Below, piece by piece: positions 5,744 through 8,355 of a stretch of 8,355 bases of DNA. Numbering within the stretch: position 1 is the first letter of the stretch; each line of letters opens with the position of its first letter. Source of the stretch: a bacterium (GTDB taxonomy: Bacteria > Eremiobacterota > Eremiobacteria > Baltobacterales > Baltobacteraceae); assembly GCA_021784715.1 (NCBI GenBank), contig JAJYHP010000031.1, forward strand, positions 1 to 8,355, given 5' to 3'. The notes under the pieces were generated by a model. That model was not told where the DNA came from. It worked only from the letters and a program-made list of their open reading frames with translations, and did no database searches. The translations under genes and the position numbers were made by a program.

Positions 5744-6583
5744 ATGCACGAACGTCAACCCGAAATCGCAGTCGCCCCGGTGCCCGCGGCGCGCGGCCGA
5801 GCGATCGTCATCACCTCCGGGAAGGGCGGCGTCGGCAAGACGACGACCACCGCCAATCTCGGAACCGCGCTCGCCATGCGCGGCGCGCGCGTCGCGCTCG
5901 TCGATGCCGATATCGGCCTGCGCAATCTCGATATCGTCCTCGGCCTCGAAAGCCGCGTGAAGCACCACCTGCTCGACGTGATCGAAGGCGGCGTCACCCT
6001 CGAGGACGCATTGGTGCCCTCGAAATATAACGATTCGCTGATGTTGCTCGCCGCCGCGCAGCACCGCGAAAAAGATGAAGTGCCGACCGAAGCGATGACC
6101 GCGCTGATCGAAAGCCTGCGCGAGCGCTTCGATTACGTGTTGGTCGATTGCCCCGCCGGAATCGAACACGGTTTTCGAAACGCCATCGCGGGTGCGCAGG
6201 AAGCGATCGTCGTCTGCACGCCGGAGGTCTCGGCGGTGCGCGACGTCGATCGCGTGATCGGCTTGCTCGGCAATCGCTTCAAACCGCAACTCATCGTCAA
6301 CCGCCTGCGCCCGCAATTGGTCAAGCGCGGCAAGATGCTCTCCGTCGAGGACGTCAACGCGATCCTGCGCCTGCCGTTGCTCGGAGTGATCGCCGACGAA
6401 CCCGAGATCATCATCACCACCAATAAAGGCGAGCCGCTCGCGTTGCGTCGCGACGGCGCGACGGGGGCCGCCTATCACGCGATGGCGGCGAAGATCGCCG
6501 GCGAAGACGTCGAAGCGCCGACGGTCGAAGTGCGAGAATCGTTTTTCGGGCGCCTCGGCGCGTTCTTCGGAGGCAAAGCATGA
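5744..6583 (+). CDS. minD: Septum site-determining protein MinD, copy 2 (tandem paralogue)
   Basis: 279 residues. A roughly 20-residue N-terminal extension, rich in Pro and Ala, precedes the ATPase core. Walker A is SGKGGVGKT (25-33, signature K27 and K32), the switch segment VDADIGLRNLD is at 53-63, Walker B VLVDCPAGI is at 132-140, and the MinC/MinE-contact motif EVSAVRDVDR is at 161-170, retaining E161, S163, D167 and D169. The C-terminus RESFFGRLGAFFGG is a plausible amphipathic membrane-targeting helix, different from that of copy 1. By eye about half of the residues are identical to copy 1, with the first 60 core residues most alike. No catalytic residue is lost, so this appears functional rather than decaying. 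The ATG lies 3 bases after the copy 1 TAA. Its stop TGA overlaps the minE ATG (ATGA), and the minE ribosome binding site lies within its last codons. Confidence 0.94.
   Translation: MHERQPEIAVAPVPAARGRAIVITSGKGGVGKTTTTANLGTALAMRGARVALVDADIGLRNLDIVLGLESRVKHHLLDVIEGGVTLEDALVPSKYNDSLMLLAAAQHREKDEVPTEAMTALIESLRERFDYVLVDCPAGIEHGFRNAIAGAQEAIVVCTPEVSAVRDVDRVIGLLGNRFKPQLIVNRLRPQLVKRGKMLSVEDVNAILRLPLLGVIADEPEIIITTNKGEPLALRRDGATGAAYHAMAAKIAGEDVEAPTVEVRESFFGRLGAFFGGKA
6569..6573 (+). promoter_or_regulatory. Strong Shine-Dalgarno site of minE
   Basis: GGAGG ends six bases before the minE ATG at 6580, inside the last codons of minD copy 2. It is the best ribosome binding site in the plus operon. Together with the ATGA stop/start overlap it would give efficient minE translation, consistent with the need for a set MinE:MinD ratio. 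Confidence 0.7.
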
Positions 6584-6954
6584 TCGAGTTTTTCAAACGC
6601 CTCTTCGGCCCGTCGGATTCGGGCGCGACGGCGAAGCAACGCCTGCAACTCGTGCTGATGACCGATCACCTCGCGCTCGCACCCGAGATGATCGACGCGA
6701 TGAAGCGCGAGCTCGTCGAAGTGATTTCGCGCTACGTCGAAGTCGATCGCGATAAAGTCGAAGTCGATTTCGAACGCCACGACCACGCGCTAGCGATGAT
6801 GGCGAACGTGCCGATTCTCGGCGTCGCGCGTCCGAGCGAACGCGCGCCCGAACGCGCTCCCGAACCGGCACCGGCGCCCGCGCCCGCCGGGGATGCGGCG
6901 GCACCGTTGCAGCAGCGCAAACGACGCAAGAAAGCGCAACGCGCTCCGGCGTGA
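6580..6954 (+). CDS. minE: Cell division topological specificity factor MinE with C-terminal extension
   Basis: 124 residues. MinE stimulates the MinD ATPase, releasing it from the membrane and confining the MinCD inhibitor to the poles. Residues 2-10 (IEFFKRLFG) are the N-terminal amphipathic membrane-binding segment. AKQRLQLVLMTDH (18-30) is the MinD-contact region. ELVEVISRYVEVDRDKVEVDFE (44-65) and ALAMMANVPI (70-79) form the dimeric topological specificity domain. Typical MinE proteins end close to this point, at about 80-95 residues. This one adds about 42 residues: a Pro/Ala/Glu/Arg repeat-like linker (84-109) and a strongly basic end ([14 protein letters not shown]). The tail's role is unknown; membrane or nucleic acid binding is conceivable. 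The gene overlaps minD copy 2 by 4 bases, and its TGA overlaps the next gene's GTG by 4 bases. Confidence 0.92.
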   Translation: MIEFFKRLFGPSDSGATAKQRLQLVLMTDHLALAPEMIDAMKRELVEVISRYVEVDRDKVEVDFERHDHALAMMANVPILGVARPSERAPERAPEPAPAPAPAGDAAAPLQQRKRRKKAQRAPA

Positions 6955-7535
6955 GCTCCGAGCTCGCGGCGAAGATCGACGGCTTCGCGTTCGAGCCCCA
7001 TTTTCTCGCCGAAAGCGAGGCGCGCGATCTCTTCGCGCGCCTCGTTCACGGTTTGGCGTGGATGCAGCCGACGATCGCGCTCTTCGGCGTGCGCCGCCCG
7101 ATCCCACGGCTCGAAGCCTGGTACGGCGATCGCGACGCGCGCTATCGCTATTCGGGCATCGCGCACGACCCGATGCCCTGGACGCCGGAGCTCGCGGAGC
7201 TCCGCGATCGCCTCCGTCGCTTTACCGGCGAGCCCCTCAACAGCGTGCTGGCAAATCTCTATCGCGACGGGCGCGATTCCAACGGCTGGCATAGCGACGA
7301 CGAAGCCGAACTCGGCCCGACGCCGACGATCGCGTCGCTCTCCCTCGGGGCGACGCGCCGTTTCAGCATCAAGGCGCGGGAGAGCGGCGAGCGGCATACC
7401 TTCGAACTCACGAACGGCAGCTTGCTCGTCATGAGCGGCGCGAGCCAGCAGTTATGGCGGCACACGGTTCCGAAAGAGCCGCACGTGCAACACGCGCGCA
7501 TCAACCTCACGTTTCGAACCATCCTTCCCGCATGA
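6951..7535 (+). CDS. AlkB-like 2-oxoglutarate/Fe(II)-dependent dioxygenase
   Basis: 194 residues. AlkB-family enzymes oxidatively remove alkyl groups from nucleic acid bases using Fe(II), O2 and 2-oxoglutarate. The motif set is complete. [11 protein letters not shown] (97-107) leads into NGWHSDDE (111-118), with iron ligands H114 and D116. The distal ligand is H171 in WRHTVPK, and R183/R189 in RINLTFR are the 2-oxoglutarate-binding arginines. [13 protein letters not shown] (129-141) and [13 protein letters not shown] (155-167) are typical of the ALKBH2/ALKBH3-like subgroup, and the size fits. The start is GTG 6951, in a GTGA overlap with the minE stop, and no clear Shine-Dalgarno is seen, so translation is probably coupled. 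Its place between minE and rodA is functionally unexplained. Activity on DNA versus RNA cannot be told from sequence. Confidence 0.9.
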   Translation: MSSELAAKIDGFAFEPHFLAESEARDLFARLVHGLAWMQPTIALFGVRRPIPRLEAWYGDRDARYRYSGIAHDPMPWTPELAELRDRLRRFTGEPLNSVLANLYRDGRDSNGWHSDDEAELGPTPTIASLSLGATRRFSIKARESGERHTFELTNGSLLVMSGASQQLWRHTVPKEPHVQHARINLTFRTILPA

Positions 7536-8355
7536 GCGCGATCGTCACGCGCCTCGGCCGCGACTCGTCGTATCGCATCGCCTGGCCGCTGATCGTCGGC
7601 GCCATTGGGGCGAGCCTGCTCGGCGTCGTGCTCATTCGTTCCGCCGATCTGCACAATCCGCAGGCGGGGCCGGAGTATCTCAAGCAGCTGCTCTATATTG
7701 CGGTGGGCGTTCCGGTGATGCTGCTCTGCGCGCGGATCGACTACCGCATCTGGCAGCGCTTCGCCCCGGCAATCTACGCGCTCAATTTGATTTTGCTGCT
7801 GGCAATCGTCGTCATCGGCCACCGCGCGCTCGGCGCGCAGCGATGGATCTCGCTCGGCCCGCTCGGCACCTTCCAACCCTCGGAGTTTGCGAAGCTCTTT
7901 TTAGCGATCTCCGGTGCGGCGGTGCTCGCGCGCGGCGATTACGCGCGTCTGCGCGATATGTGGAAGCCGCTGCTCACCTTCGCGGTGCCCGCGATCTTGG
8001 TGCTCAAGCAACCCGATTTCGGAACCTCGCTCGTGCTCTTGGCGATTCTCACGACGCAGTTGTTCTTCGGGCTACCGCGCCTCGGCGGCTTCGCCTTGTA
8101 TTGCGCGGGGCTCCTCGTCGCCGGTGCGGTGACGGCGGGAACGAACCTGGTGCTCAAACCCTTCCAGAAGGCGCGCTTGCTCGTCTTTCTCAATCCCAAA
8201 GCCGATCCGCAGGGCGCCGGGTACAATTTGAATCAGGCGAAAATAGCGGTCGGCAACGGTGAATTCTTCGGGCGCGGGCTCTTTCACGGAACGCAGACGC
8301 AGCTCTCGTTCGTCCCGGAGCACTCGCGCGATTTCATCTTTACCGTTCTCGCCGA
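7532..8355 (+). CDS. rodA: Peptidoglycan glycosyltransferase RodA (SEDS family), 3' end outside window
   Basis: 274 codons are visible; SEDS proteins are about 360-400 residues, so roughly a quarter is missing. RodA polymerises lipid II into glycan strands for cell elongation, together with a class B penicillin-binding protein. Visible are several hydrophobic transmembrane segments, [21 protein letters not shown] (101-121), [13 protein letters not shown] (158-170), a large loop with [20 protein letters not shown] (214-233), then [19 protein letters not shown] (239-257) and [15 protein letters not shown]. The DPxGxGYN...GTQTQLxFxPE...DFIF signature favours RodA over FtsW. D267 in SRDFIF corresponds to the essential SEDS aspartate; the residue before it is Arg rather than the more usual Thr. 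The ATG overlaps the AlkB-like gene's TGA (ATGA), and no Shine-Dalgarno is evident. It joins wall elongation to the Min genes. Confidence 0.93.
   Translation, partial: MSAIVTRLGRDSSYRIAWPLIVGAIGASLLGVVLIRSADLHNPQAGPEYLKQLLYIAVGVPVMLLCARIDYRIWQRFAPAIYALNLILLLAIVVIGHRALGAQRWISLGPLGTFQPSEFAKLFLAISGAAVLARGDYARLRDMWKPLLTFAVPAILVLKQPDFGTSLVLLAILTTQLFFGLPRLGGFALYCAGLLVAGAVTAGTNLVLKPFQKARLLVFLNPKADPQGAGYNLNQAKIAVGNGEFFGRGLFHGTQTQLSFVPEHSRDFIFTVLA

Noticed and set aside
4550..6478. Minus-strand open frame of 642 codons, with another of 477 codons at 4198-5631, antisense to minC and the minD genes
   Set aside because: Shadow frames created by high GC and rare stops on the opposite strand. Their peptides are low-complexity Arg/Asp/His-rich sequence and repeat themselves only because the two minD genes are paralogues.
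1..8355. CRISPR array, tRNA or rRNA genes
   Set aside because: No regularly spaced direct repeats and no tRNA or rRNA signatures were seen on either strand.

Overview
The window comes from a high-GC bacterium. It holds the 3' end of an IS3-family transposase gene and two divergently transcribed operons separated by about 220 bases. The min genes and rodA point to a rod-shaped cell with a Min oscillator. Heavy use of GTG starts and genes that overlap by 1 to 11 bases suggest a compact chromosome. The taxon cannot be fixed from sequence alone. A poorly characterised high-GC phylum (for example Eremiobacterota-like) is a guess only.

Left edge (1-213, + strand): the C-terminal end of an IS3-family OrfB transposase, cut by the window boundary. 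It runs tail to tail into the minus-strand operon, with a weak candidate terminator between them (225-242).

Minus-strand operon (3887 down to 264): a secreted M48 zinc metalloprotease with a long uncharacterised C-terminal half. Next comes a DUF697-type membrane protein whose N-terminal domain looks like a GTPase fold without its P-loop, and then a MOSC-domain protein. The first pair overlaps by 11 bases. The third gene follows with little or no gap, and its start codon is uncertain.

Divergent control region (3888-4104): it contains a perfect 7-bp inverted repeat (CGTTCTA-5-TAGAACG, 3931-3949) that could be an operator serving both operons, and a GC hairpin (4057-4079). No convincing sigma-70 promoter pair was found.

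Plus-strand operon (4105 to beyond 8355): minC, minD copy 1, minD copy 2, minE, an AlkB-like 2-oxoglutarate/Fe(II) dioxygenase, and rodA (cut by the window end). Gaps are 1 and 3 bases, followed by three successive 4-base overlaps, so these genes are almost certainly co-transcribed and translationally coupled. MinC and MinD inhibit FtsZ away from mid-cell, MinE drives MinD off the membrane, and RodA polymerises peptidoglycan for elongation. The operon therefore links division-site selection to lateral wall growth.

The most unusual feature is two complete, apparently functional MinD ATPases in tandem between one minC and one minE. The MinC has a long linker and RGGQ in place of RSGQ, and the MinE has a Pro/Ala-rich, basic C-terminal tail. 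Together these suggest a modified Min system. A DNA/RNA alkylation-repair type enzyme embedded between minE and rodA is also unexpected.
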